From Bacteroidales bacterium (GTDB lineage Bacteria > Bacteroidota > Bacteroidia > Bacteroidales > BM520), in assembly GCA_031276035.1 (NCBI GenBank), contig JAISNV010000031.1, positions 1 to 64,000 of the forward strand: a stretch of DNA of 64,000 nucleotides, given 5' to 3'. The notes below the pieces were generated by a model. It was given only the letters and a program-made list of their open reading frames with translations, had not been told where the DNA came from and made no database searches. The translations under genes and the position numbers were made by a program. Position 1 is the first letter of the stretch. Each line of letters begins with the position of its first letter. Shown piece after piece: positions 36,729 to 46,527 of this stretch.

Positions 36729-37823
36729 TTAATTAAAACTAACAATAGTTTCCGACGGTTCAGCAGTCATCGGGTAGTTTGTAGTTCTTACTCTTATTTG
36801 ATATTTGTTGCCGGCTTTAATTTTTTCTTTTGGAATTTTTCCTGAGATGACACCGGAAATATCAGATTCTACACTTCCTAATACTATTGCGGAAGTAAAA
36901 TTTCCTTTATCATCCGAAAGTTCAGCAATAACTTTATTTTTAGCATTATTAAGATTATACGGAGACATTGTTCCGATAAGGGAGTACGGAATATCAACCG
37001 GAATATATTCCGAATAATCAGAAATTTTATAATTTGCCATTGATAATTTCTCGGTTTTTAAAGTAGGATTATAAACAAGAAGCACGTCATCCATAAAGAG
37101 TTCATCAGACTCATTGCCTTGTCCGGCGTTATTATTTGTTGAAAACGATGCCAAAATATATTTAGAATCATCATGAGTACACTCATGATCGCTAATAAAC
37201 GGCACCGACATTCTTTCCCAGATATAATCATTACTTTTAGGAGAACTTTTGGCAATAGTGTATCCATCTCCTTTTGCAACTAATAAATCCGAAGGATGAT
37301 ATGTTCCGTCGCTAACCAAACGACAATTATAATTGCCATGAACCGAGCAATGAATGAACGCGGAATCTGTTTTGGAGTCGGATCTAAAACAAAACCATAT
37401 TGTAATAGAATCCGGCACACAATCAATAGGAGTATTAAAAGCAGGATTTGATGTCTCAGTGAAAAAATAATTTCCTTTGCCATTAGCCGACATGCTTCCG
37501 GCATTCATTCTTCCGTTAACCAAAGTACCGTTAGCTTTAACTCCTAAAACTTTTTTAACTTGTACTTTTGCGCTAAATTTTCCTTTTGAACCCGGACGAA
37601 TTAATTCTGAACGACTGACGCTATTCGGAGTAAAAGTTATTAATGAACCTACACCCGATTTAAAACTATGCCAATAAAGCGGTTCATATTTGTTGCCATT
37701 ATTATCCCAATGCGCCCAGTCTTCAAAACCCATATTTCTAAATTGTTTGCCGTAAGGTTCCTGAGCATGAATACATGTAAATATTGAAACCGATAATATT
37801 AGTAATACAAAGTTAGTTTTCAT
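36729..37823 (-). CDS. PCMD-domain-like secreted protein, stand-alone paralogue
   Basis: This 364-residue protein has a signal peptide (FVLLILSVSIFTCIHAQ) and then a region shared with the N-terminus of the giant repeat protein downstream (GFEDWAHWDNN, RPGSKGKFSAKV, GRMNAG, FINTPIDCVPDSIT-like, FMDDVLLVYNP, GTMSPYNLNNAKNKVIAELSDD split, RVRTTNYPMTAEP). The composition fits the putative carbohydrate metabolism domain (PCMD) family of Bacteroidota. Unlike its larger paralogue it has no InlB-type repeats and no C-terminal sorting domain. It may be soluble in the periplasm or the outer membrane space. Its ligand is unknown. Confidence 0.82.
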   Translation of the reverse strand: MKTNFVLLILSVSIFTCIHAQEPYGKQFRNMGFEDWAHWDNNGNKYEPLYWHSFKSGVGSLITFTPNSVSRSELIRPGSKGKFSAKVQVKKVLGVKANGTLVNGRMNAGSMSANGKGNYFFTETSNPAFNTPIDCVPDSITIWFCFRSDSKTDSAFIHCSVHGNYNCRLVSDGTYHPSDLLVAKGDGYTIAKSSPKSNDYIWERMSVPFISDHECTHDDSKYILASFSTNNNAGQGNESDELFMDDVLLVYNPTLKTEKLSMANYKISDYSEYIPVDIPYSLIGTMSPYNLNNAKNKVIAELSDDKGNFTSAIVLGSVESDISGVISGKIPKEKIKAGNKYQIRVRTTNYPMTAEPSETIVSFN

Positions 37824-38000
37824 GTTTATATAACGAATATTTTATTAATAATACTATTTTATAATTTTAAAAATTTATCTGTTTGATGTAAATTATATTA
37901 TAAATTGCGATTAACAAGATTATTTGACTTGTAGTTTAATGATTAATCTCTTATAATCATATCACTTCTTATATACTTTTCATAAGATTTCATTCATATA

Positions 38001-38030
38001 AAAAGAGCCCGCAAAAAACACGGGCTCCTT
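38001..38030 (-). terminator. Rho-independent terminator of the giant repeat gene
   Basis: A 7-bp GC-rich stem (GAGCCCG at 38005-38011, CGGGCTC at 38021-38027) with a 9-base loop is followed on the minus strand by TTTTT. It lies 22 bases past the gene's stop. Confidence 0.9.
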
Positions 38031-38052
38031 TCAAATAATTAGTTTTTTTATT

Positions 38053-41000
38053 CTATTTTGTAATTATGATTTTCTTATTTATAAAATTATTTTCAATCTT
38101 TATCTTTAGAATATAACTGCCGTAAACAATATCGGAAACATTTATTCTTGTGTGATTTGTGTTAACAGTTACTCTTTTCACAAGCTTTCCTGATAAATTA
38201 AATATTTCAATATATTCTATATCATAAGGTGCGTCGATAATAATATATTCGTTAGCAGGATTCGGATATACATTCAAATTTTCAATAATATAATCTTCAA
38301 TGGAACTATATTTAAACATTACACTAAGATTCATATCCCTCTCAACAACAATATTAAATTCAGGTTGATTTGATATTTCAATACCATCTTCATACCATCC
38401 TACAAATGTGTAATTAGTATAAGGAACCGCAATAAGCGTAATTTCCGTTCCTATTTCATATTCACCTGCACCGATTACTGTTCCGGCATCAGGATTTTGG
38501 ATAGTAACTTCAATTGAATGATATTGTATTTGCTCAAAATTAGCTGTTAAGTTTCTATTGCTCTCAATAATGAAGACATAATCATTTAAAGTGGAAACAA
38601 TTGCACCATTCTCAGTCCAGTTTATAAATCTATAACCGTCATTTGCAACGGCAACAACACTAACTTCCACATCGGGAGAGAAAGTACCGCTACCGCTTAC
38701 AATACCTCCATCTGCAGGATTAGCCAAAAGGCTAACAGTATATAAAGTATTTTCCTCAAATTTTGCTACAAGAGATCTGTTATTATTAATAACAAATTCA
38801 TAAGCAGCGGTTGTTGCAAGTATATTTCCGTTTTCAGTCCAATTTACAAAGACATAACCGTCATTAGCAACAGCAAGTATGCTTACTTCTGTTCCTTCGG
38901 TGTAGGTACCTTCGCCCATAACAGTTCCGCCTTCTTCCGGATTAGCGGAAAGTTCTACTGTATAACTATAATTTGTAACGAAGTTAGCAACAAGATTTCT
39001 ATCTTCCGAAATTACAAAAGTATAACCTGTAGTTGTTGAAATAACATTTCCGTTCTCCGTCCAATTTACAAAGATATAGTTATCATTAGCTTCAGCAAGT
39101 ATTGTAACTTCAGTATCTTCATCATAAGTACCGGCGCCAATAACATCACCGCCGTCAGCAGGATTAGAAGATAATACAACATTATATTGTATGATTTCAT
39201 CAAAATTTGCAACTAAATCAGTGTTTTCAACAATAATAAACTCATAAACATTATCTGTTGAAACAACATTTCCGTTTTTAGTCCAGTTAACAAAGGTAAA
39301 ATTCGGATTTGCAGTAGCAGCCACGGTAACACTTAAACCGGAAACATATACTCCATCGCCGACAAGTGTACAGCAATTTGCAGGATTTGCAGTTAAAGTT
39401 ACTGTATATTGAATTATTTCTTCGAAATTTGCAATTAAATTTCTGTCACCATTAATATTGAAAGTATATATTGATTGTGAAGAAACAACACTTCCATTTT
39501 CTGTCCAATTGATAAAGTTGTAATTATCATTTGCAGTAGCTATTATAGTTACTTCGCTGCCACTAATATAGTCACCTTCTCCTGAAACACTACCGCCTTC
39601 AACAGGATTTGCAGTTAAATTGACGTTATATTCGGTTATTTCTTCAAAGTTCGCCACTAAGTTTCTATCTTCGGAAATAACAAAACTGTAACCTGCATTA
39701 TCGGATACAATATTTCCATCTTCTGTCCAATTAATAAATTCATAATAATCATTGGGTACAGCTAAAACCGTAACATTTGCACCAGAGACATAATTTCCAT
39801 CACCGGAAACCGTACCTCCTTCAATCGGATCAGCAGTAAGGCTTACGTTAAAAGTAGTTATTTGAGCAAAATTTGCAACCAAACTTCTATTTTCTGTCAA
39901 TGTAAAACTTATTTCATCTTCGCTTGAAATAACATTACCATTTTCAGTCCAATTGACAAACTCGTAACCGGTATAAGCAAATGCAGAAAGAGTTACATCA
40001 TGACCTTCTTGATACGTTCCCGCACCTGAAACATAACCACTATTTTCAGGATTAATTTCAACAGAAACCGTATATTGTGCTTTAAAATTAGCAAAATAAT
40101 GAACATCTTCTTCAATAATAAAATTATAGACAGAGTTTGTAGATATTATTTGATCGTCAGTATCCTTCCAATTATTGAAAACAAAACCCGAATTAGGAGT
40201 TGCGGTAATTGTTACTTCGGAACCGGATATATATTCTCCCGCACCCGACACGCTACCGGCATTTTCAGGAACAACATCCAAGCTAACAAGATAACTGAAT
40301 ATTTCATTAAAATTAGCTGTAATGCTCCTACTTTCATTAATAAAAATTGTATGAGAATAAGAAGTAGATATTACATTGCCATTTTCTGTCCAATTCACAA
40401 ATTCAAAACCTTCTTCAGCAACTGCCATTATTGTTACTTCATTACTTAAATAATAAGTTCCATGACCATAAACAGTTCCGCCATTTATTGGGTTTGCTAT
40501 TAACTCCAATGTGAATATCTCCACAAAGTTGGCTTTCAGTATTCTATTTCTATTAACTGTAAAAGAATAATTTAAGTTGGTTGAAACCTGATTTCCATTT
40601 TCTGTCCAGTTAACAAATTCATAACCTTCATTAGCTATTGCAGAAACTGTAATTGGTGTTCCTTCTTGATAATTGCCATCTCCCGTAAGAATTCCGCCTT
40701 CTGTTGGATCAGAAATCAGGGTAATATCATAATAATTTATTATATAATTGAAATTGGCAACAAGTGTTCTCTCACTTTCAACTATAAAAGAATAATTTGC
40801 ATCTGTTGAAACTTCAAGGCCATCTTCAGTCCAATTAACAAATTCGTAATTAGCATTAGGAGTCGCAATAACTTCTATACCTGTTCCGCTGTCATAATTA
40901 CCACCGCCTGATACATTCCCGCCATTAGTCGGATTAGCACTAAGGATAATATCATAACCAACTGAAATACTAGTGAAATTTGCTACCAAATGTCTATTTT

Positions 41001-44000
41001 CACTTGCAATAAAAGAATAAATATTATTGGTAGAAACTTCCGTACCTTCTTCTGTCCAATTGACAAATTCATAACCAGAATTAGCCGTAGCGGTAAGATT
41101 TACATCCGCCCCTTGTCTGAATGTTCCGGCTCCTGATATTGTTCCGCCCGCAGCTGGTGAAGATGCGGTAGAAATAACATATTGCGGAATCAATTCAAAG
41201 TTGGCTGTTAAAACAGTATTTTCCATTATTTGGAAAGTATAGGCCCCATCTTCTGAAACAATGTTACCGAGTTTAGTCCAATTTTGGAAAGTATAATCAC
41301 TTTCAGGAGTTGCGGTAACTGTTACATTTGCGCCTTGGGTATAAGTTCCGTTACCGGTATAAGTACCGGCACCTTCGGGATTAACTATTATACTCAAAGT
41401 ATGACGCGGTAAAAAGTTAGCTACTAAGTTAATGTTACTGGAAATATTAAATGAATAGTTTGCCGTGGTTGAAACAACATTTCCATCGACTGTCCAATTA
41501 GAAAACACAAATCCTGTGTTAGCTATTGCAGCAACTGAAACAGCCGAACCATTTGTAAAAATACCCGTACCGTTCGTAATACCGGCACCGCTTACAGTTC
41601 CGCCATTTGCAGGATTTGCACTAATATTTATTGTATATAATTCTATAAAATTAGCAACCAATTCTCTATCTTCCACAGCGATAAATGAATATGTAGTACC
41701 TGAGTGTACTATAACACCTTCTTCAGTCCAATTTTGAAATTGATAACCGGAATTTGCGGTTGCTCGCAAAGTAACCGGTTCATTAATTTCATAAACTCCG
41801 GTACCGCTGATAGTTCCAGCACCATCAGGATTTGTTGTTGCCGAAATATTATATGTTGGGATTAATTCGAAATTAGCTATTAAAGTTCTATTTCCTGTAA
41901 CTTGGAAAGTATAATTCAAATCTGAGGAAACAATTTGACCGTCTTCAGTCCAGCTTGCCAAATAATAACCGCTATATGGTAAAGCTCTTACGGTAACTGA
42001 TGAATTTTCATTAAATGTACCGTCGCCGGAAACGTGACCGCCTTCTGCAGGGTTAGCTGAAACGCTTATTGTATACTTCGGAACAAAGTTAGCTACAAAG
42101 GTTTTATTTGACGTAATGTTGAACGTATATTGCTGCGTAGTAGCTATTTCTTGTCCATTTTCTGTCCAATTAATAAATCCGAAATTATTATTGGGCGTTG
42201 CGGTTATTGTAACTTCAGCATTGGGTTGATAATGCCCGGTACCTGATTTACTGACAGTACCGCCATCAGCAGGATTTGCACTTAAATTTACAGTTAATAA
42301 TTGATTGAAATTAGCAATAAGACTTGTGTTTTCTGTTACTGTAAAAGTATAATTAGCCGAAGTACCTACAATATTTCCATTTTTTGTCCAATTCAGAAAG
42401 TAATAACCAGTGCCGGCAGCTGCATTAACTGTAATTTCAGTACCGCTCGCAAATGTTCCGCCACCTGATACATTACCACCCGCTGTAGGATTTGCCGATA
42501 AACTTACATTGTAAAGATTAATAAAATTCGCAATTAATGTTCTGTTACTATTTGCAATAAAATTATAAATATAATTAGTAGAAACCACATTACCATTTTC
42601 AGTCCAATTAACAAACTGATATCCTGAAGCTGCAACTGCCGTAAGTGTAACTTGTGCGCCGCTTGCAAAGCTGCCACTACCTAAACCACTGATAGTACCC
42701 GCTCCTACCGGATTTACGGTTGCAGAAATCGCATAATAAACATTTTGAGTAAAGTTAGCAACTAATGTTCTATTTTGAGAAACTGTAAATGTATAACTTG
42801 CAGTAGTTGAAACTACATTGCCGCTTTCAGTCCAATTCTGGAAAGTATAACCGGAAGCAGCTATTGCAGTAACTGTAAGGGAGTGGCCGTTTTGATAGTT
42901 TCCACCGCCACTAACAGTACCGCCTGAAACCGGATTAGCTGATAGTGAAATATTATATGAAATAATTTGCGTAAAATTAGCAACTAAATTTCTGTTTGAA
43001 GTTACCGCAAAAGTATAATTAGCATTGGTTGATACTATATTACCATTTTCAGTCCAATTTGTAAAACTATACCCTGAACTCGGATATGCATTAACAGTAA
43101 TCTGTGTACCATCAAGAATATTAGTTCCGCCACCACTGACAGAACCGCCAGCTACAGGATTGGCAGAAAGATTTACAGTATATAATGCTATGAAGTGAGC
43201 AACTAAATTTCTATTTTCAGTTGCATTAAATGAAAGTAAAGGGTTAGTTGAAACAGTTTGTCCGTTCTCAGTCCAGTTAACAAATTGATATCCTGTATTT
43301 GCTGTTGCTTGCAAACTAACCTGAGCACCATGAGTATATTGTCCGGCACCGGTAATAGAACCTCCCGCGACAGGATTAGCCGTTGCAGCAATAGTATATG
43401 TTGATATTTGATTAAAATTCGCAACAAAAGTTCTATTAGAAGATATTGTAAAATTATAATTGCTGTTTGTAGAAACTATATTTCCACCTTCAGTCCAATT
43501 TACAAAACTATATCCAGAATTCGGAGTAGCAATAATTGTAACCGATTGCCCGGAGTTATATGTTCCGCTACCTGAGTATGTACCTCCGACAGTAGGATTA
43601 GCCGTAATAGATACCGCATATTGTTGAACTGCTGTATTTATTGTAATTGTAGAAGTTGATACTGTTGTCATAGGATAATTTGTCGTTCTCACGCGAACTT
43701 TATATCCGGCACCATCTGGTACCGAAGCAGGAATTATACCTGAAATAGTACCGCTAACATCAGTAATAATGGGCGAAATTAATTGTATAGGATTACCCCA
43801 ATTTCCGTTCGCATCAGATAATTCCGCGATTACTTTATTAGCATCCGCATTAAGATTATATGGAGACATTGTACCTTGTATATTATAAGGTATAGAAATG
43901 GATACTGCCCCACCGCCAACAGGCCTTGTATAAGTAGTTGTTGCAAGAGCCGGAACGGTTAAAGCCGGATTGTAAACGAGGAGAACGTCGTCAACATATA

Positions 44001-44760
44001 GAAAATCTCCTTCCGAAGTATTGCTCGGGTTGGTACTTGTACAGAAGCTTGCAATAACATATCTGGGATTATTACTCACGCAATCACCATCTCTGGTAAA
44101 AGGGACAGACTTTCTTTCCCATGTCAAGGAAGAACTTGAGGCACATGTACGGGAAAATTCTAAATCACCTTTAGCAACTAACATATTAGCAGGGTCATAC
44201 GATCCATTACTCACTAATTTAAAGTCAGCATCATCATGAACAGCACAATGTATAAATGATTTATGAGATGAATTGTTTGTCCAAGAAGCTACCCAAACGG
44301 TTATCGAATCAGGGATTGATGTTACCGGAGTATTAAAAACATCATTACTGCGTACTGTGCGCATGTAATTATTTGCATTAAGAGGAGTAGTGCTACCTGC
44401 GTACATTCTACCGTTAGTCAATGTCCCAACAACCTGAGCAACAGTAATACCGAATACCTTATATGGTTTAGTTGTCAATAATACCGATCTCGAACCGCTA
44501 CTACCTGGGCGTACTGTTGTTGATGATGTAAGAACTCCATCAGGAACTGCACTCGCCCAAGTTCCATCAGCTGACTTCAAACCGTGCCAATTGAGTGGTT
44601 CGGGTCTGGAAGAGCTGTTATTCCAATTTTCCCAAGTTTCAAAGCCCATATTCTCAAACTGAGGTCCATATGTACTTTGTGCATTAACAATATTACTATT
44701 TAAAGTAATTAAACAGGAAAAAGTAATTAACGCTAAATATAAAAAAATAGATTTCTTCAT
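38053..44760 (-). CDS. Giant surface protein: PCMD-like head, 24 InlB-type repeats, T9SS sorting domain
   Basis: The protein is about 2235 residues from the ATG at 44760, chosen because it gives a clean signal peptide (KKSIFLYLALITFSCLI) and because the ATG at 44787 lies within the promoter box. Residues about 25-380 are homologous to the neighbouring 364-residue protein, with a PCMD-like fold. Then come 24 tandem repeats of about 73 residues (each with the core F-V-N-W-T-E-N-G-N-V-x-S-T and VANF end), the Listeria-Bacteroides / divergent InlB B-repeat type. The C-terminus is a type IX secretion sorting domain (NLNVYPNPANEY, SGKLVKRV, YILKIKI, KKIIIT). It should be exported by T9SS and attached to the cell surface, acting as an adhesin or ligand-binding stalk. 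Confidence 0.92.
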   Translation of the reverse strand: MKKSIFLYLALITFSCLITLNSNIVNAQSTYGPQFENMGFETWENWNNSSSRPEPLNWHGLKSADGTWASAVPDGVLTSSTTVRPGSSGSRSVLLTTKPYKVFGITVAQVVGTLTNGRMYAGSTTPLNANNYMRTVRSNDVFNTPVTSIPDSITVWVASWTNNSSHKSFIHCAVHDDADFKLVSNGSYDPANMLVAKGDLEFSRTCASSSSLTWERKSVPFTRDGDCVSNNPRYVIASFCTSTNPSNTSEGDFLYVDDVLLVYNPALTVPALATTTYTRPVGGGAVSISIPYNIQGTMSPYNLNADANKVIAELSDANGNWGNPIQLISPIITDVSGTISGIIPASVPDGAGYKVRVRTTNYPMTTVSTSTITINTAVQQYAVSITANPTVGGTYSGSGTYNSGQSVTIIATPNSGYSFVNWTEGGNIVSTNSNYNFTISSNRTFVANFNQISTYTIAATANPVAGGSITGAGQYTHGAQVSLQATANTGYQFVNWTENGQTVSTNPLLSFNATENRNLVAHFIALYTVNLSANPVAGGSVSGGGTNILDGTQITVNAYPSSGYSFTNWTENGNIVSTNANYTFAVTSNRNLVANFTQIISYNISLSANPVSGGTVSGGGNYQNGHSLTVTAIAASGYTFQNWTESGNVVSTTASYTFTVSQNRTLVANFTQNVYYAISATVNPVGAGTISGLGSGSFASGAQVTLTAVAASGYQFVNWTENGNVVSTNYIYNFIANSNRTLIANFINLYNVSLSANPTAGGNVSGGGTFASGTEITVNAAAGTGYYFLNWTKNGNIVGTSANYTFTVTENTSLIANFNQLLTVNLSANPADGGTVSKSGTGHYQPNAEVTITATPNNNFGFINWTENGQEIATTQQYTFNITSNKTFVANFVPKYTISVSANPAEGGHVSGDGTFNENSSVTVRALPYSGYYLASWTEDGQIVSSDLNYTFQVTGNRTLIANFELIPTYNISATTNPDGAGTISGTGVYEINEPVTLRATANSGYQFQNWTEEGVIVHSGTTYSFIAVEDRELVANFIELYTINISANPANGGTVSGAGITNGTGIFTNGSAVSVAAIANTGFVFSNWTVDGNVVSTTANYSFNISSNINLVANFLPRHTLSIIVNPEGAGTYTGNGTYTQGANVTVTATPESDYTFQNWTKLGNIVSEDGAYTFQIMENTVLTANFELIPQYVISTASSPAAGGTISGAGTFRQGADVNLTATANSGYEFVNWTEEGTEVSTNNIYSFIASENRHLVANFTSISVGYDIILSANPTNGGNVSGGGNYDSGTGIEVIATPNANYEFVNWTEDGLEVSTDANYSFIVESERTLVANFNYIINYYDITLISDPTEGGILTGDGNYQEGTPITVSAIANEGYEFVNWTENGNQVSTNLNYSFTVNRNRILKANFVEIFTLELIANPINGGTVYGHGTYYLSNEVTIMAVAEEGFEFVNWTENGNVISTSYSHTIFINESRSITANFNEIFSYLVSLDVVPENAGSVSGAGEYISGSEVTITATPNSGFVFNNWKDTDDQIISTNSVYNFIIEEDVHYFANFKAQYTVSVEINPENSGYVSGAGTYQEGHDVTLSAFAYTGYEFVNWTENGNVISSEDEISFTLTENRSLVANFAQITTFNVSLTADPIEGGTVSGDGNYVSGANVTVLAVPNDYYEFINWTEDGNIVSDNAGYSFVISEDRNLVANFEEITEYNVNLTANPVEGGSVSGEGDYISGSEVTIIATANDNYNFINWTENGSVVSSQSIYTFNINGDRNLIANFEEIIQYTVTLTANPANCCTLVGDGVYVSGLSVTVAATANPNFTFVNWTKNGNVVSTDNVYEFIIVENTDLVANFDEIIQYNVVLSSNPADGGDVIGAGTYDEDTEVTILAEANDNYIFVNWTENGNVISTTTGYTFVISEDRNLVANFVTNYSYTVELSANPEEGGTVMGEGTYTEGTEVSILAVANDGYVFVNWTENGNILATTAAYEFVINNNRSLVAKFEENTLYTVSLLANPADGGIVSGSGTFSPDVEVSVVAVANDGYRFINWTENGAIVSTLNDYVFIIESNRNLTANFEQIQYHSIEVTIQNPDAGTVIGAGEYEIGTEITLIAVPYTNYTFVGWYEDGIEISNQPEFNIVVERDMNLSVMFKYSSIEDYIIENLNVYPNPANEYIIIDAPYDIEYIEIFNLSGKLVKRVTVNTNHTRINVSDIVYGSYILKIKIENNFINKKIIITK
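38056..38286 (-). other. T9SS type A C-terminal sorting domain coding segment
   Basis: The last 77 or so residues of the giant protein show the Por secretion tail signature NVYPNPANEYIIID, EYIEIFNLSGKLVKRV, and the end SYILKIKI...KKIIIT. It directs secretion and anchoring by the type IX system. Confidence 0.9.
38305..43620 (-). repeat. 24 tandem InlB-type repeats (about 74 codons each)
   Basis: About 5.3 kb of tandem units of roughly 220 bp, each coding for a beta-grasp-like InlB B repeat. The core NWTENGN recurs nearly unchanged. The DNA is diverged between copies, so this is an old array kept in frame, not a recent DNA duplication. One unit (around 39370) has CC in place of the usual GG before a valine-rich strand. 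Confidence 0.92.
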
Positions 44761-44784
44761 TTTATAAATTTTTAAATTAACGCG

Positions 44785-44792
44785 CAAAAGTA
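44785..44792 (-). promoter_or_regulatory. -7 box TACTTTTG upstream of the giant repeat gene
   Basis: This TAnnTTTG match lies 25 bases before the chosen ATG at 44760. The alternative ATG at 44787 lies within the box, so the box supports the shorter start. Confidence 0.55.
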
Positions 44793-45029
44793 ATTATATT
44801 TTTTTAATTTCGACTTATTTTTTAAAAAAATTCGACAATAAATATATAATTATCAGCATGTTTTATGTTTTTGCACTAATTTAGTTTAGTAGTCAAAAAC
44901 ACAAAACAAAGCTAATGAGCGTATAAAATACTAATTATAAAATTATGGAATAAATTATTAAACAAAAGTTTATTAAAAGTAGAACTTAATAGATGATTTT
45001 TCTTTGAAAAATATACTATTTTAATATAA

Positions 45030-46505
45030 TTATTTCGAATTATCCAATTCAATTATATCAAGAATCCCATCTCTACTCATTACCACCCTGAACCCTTTGT
45101 ACTCTGAATGGTCTTCAAATTTAAGTTGCATGACTATGTGAATATTATAAATCTTTCTTGTGGGTAAACTTACTACTTTTCCGTTTTCATCCAAAGTTTC
45201 AAGAGAAACTTCCGGATTATCCATTTTTTGCGTAAAACTGTTGATATACAACCTTATAATATCATTGATTCCTGATATTCTGTATTGATAATGACTTCCT
45301 AAGTCATTGTTATTAATATAAGCTTTCTTTCTGTATAACAATATCTTTTCATCAAAAAATTCATTTTCAGCCTGTAAGAGATTAGACCTGTTTCTAATTT
45401 CCAAAACTTCCGAAGGAGTTTTTTCGTCGGTAATAAAATCCACACCTTCTTTAATCCATCCTACTTTGTCATTTTTTACATGAATTATAGATTTATTATC
45501 GAAAAATCTATCTTTCATTTTATATGCAAAATAATGTCGCATTAAATCTTTTATTCTGTCTTTCAACATATAACTTACAACTAAGGCAACAAACAAAGGC
45601 ATTGAAAAACTTCCATAAGTTTTTTGAAAATAAAATGCGATTATAGTTGCAAAAACCATTGCTATGCCCGCTGCAAGACTAAAATAAATCTGCTGTACAG
45701 ACACCCCGTCTTTCTTTTTATTCAATTTTACATATAAATCGCTTTCAATATATTTTTTTAAGATGCCATGTCTCAGAATCATATTTCTATTATTTTCCTT
45801 ATCATCCTTTTTAGCAACATAATAGCCTCGTAATTTTCTATGATCATTTATTTCATTAATAAGAGTTGAAAATTTATTTTTTATGTTATTAATATCATCA
45901 TTATTTTCCATTATTTGAAGATTTTGTAATATCCTCATTGAGTAGAAATTAATAATATGACATAAATATTCGTCTCCGAAGGAAAAATGATTTTTATCTT
46001 CGTCCTTTACAATAGGAACGTTTATCACATTCCAAAGTTCTCTATATTTAAAGATAATATCATTCACATTATCAATATAATTCTTACATAAAAACAATTT
46101 ATCTCTAAGATTTGTAGTACTAATAATATGTTCGGATTCATTTCTCAGTGAACTTTTTAAAATAGCACAAAACATTTTTATCTGATAAATATAATCCGCT
46201 ATAGTTGTCCTCAAAGGGTTTGATGCCGCATTTTCAAATGCAGTTTTCAGATAATTATAAGGCACACCATTATTACCGGTAATATCTCTAAGAAGAAAAA
46301 CCGGAGTTATTAAGCGAACATTAGATTTTATATCTCTATAAAACTGTGTTTTATCGTAAGTTGTAGAATTTATATCAAGGCTATTAGGCACGAACAACCA
46401 AGTATTTATAATAAAATTATTATCTTTCATACTTCGCCTAACAACAAATCCTACTTTGAATTCAACAGAAAATTTATCATGTATTTTTGTTTGTACGTAA
46501 ATCAT
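45030..46505 (-). CDS. Unrecognised two-TM membrane protein at the end of the anion locus
   Basis: This 491-residue protein matches no family I recognise. It has a cytosolic, helix-rich N-terminal part (1 to about 275; YDKTQFYRDIKSNVRLITP, LRDITGNNG, IKMFCAILKSSL), two adjacent membrane helices (about 277-312; IYFSLAAGIAMVFATIIAFYF and a shorter one ending MPLFVALVVSYML), then a basic amphipathic stretch and a C-terminal beta-rich domain (about 350-491). It is the last of six codirectional genes with porin, CYTH and SLC13 genes, 22 bp downstream of the symporter. It could be a membrane sensor or accessory subunit of that transporter. Confidence 0.75.
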   Translation of the reverse strand: MIYVQTKIHDKFSVEFKVGFVVRRSMKDNNFIINTWLFVPNSLDINSTTYDKTQFYRDIKSNVRLITPVFLLRDITGNNGVPYNYLKTAFENAASNPLRTTIADYIYQIKMFCAILKSSLRNESEHIISTTNLRDKLFLCKNYIDNVNDIIFKYRELWNVINVPIVKDEDKNHFSFGDEYLCHIINFYSMRILQNLQIMENNDDINNIKNKFSTLINEINDHRKLRGYYVAKKDDKENNRNMILRHGILKKYIESDLYVKLNKKKDGVSVQQIYFSLAAGIAMVFATIIAFYFQKTYGSFSMPLFVALVVSYMLKDRIKDLMRHYFAYKMKDRFFDNKSIIHVKNDKVGWIKEGVDFITDEKTPSEVLEIRNRSNLLQAENEFFDEKILLYRKKAYINNNDLGSHYQYRISGINDIIRLYINSFTQKMDNPEVSLETLDENGKVVSLPTRKIYNIHIVMQLKFEDHSEYKGFRVVMSRDGILDIIELDNSK

Positions 46506-46527
46506 AATAGATTAATTAAGTATTAAA

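Noticed and set aside
41465-41737. Plus-strand frames inside the repeat region
   Set aside because: These are antisense by-products of the conserved repeat codons, with no start site or homology.
38305-43620. CRISPR-like periodic repeats
   Set aside because: The period of about 220 bp is protein-coding, in frame over 24 units and without near-identical short repeats and spacers.
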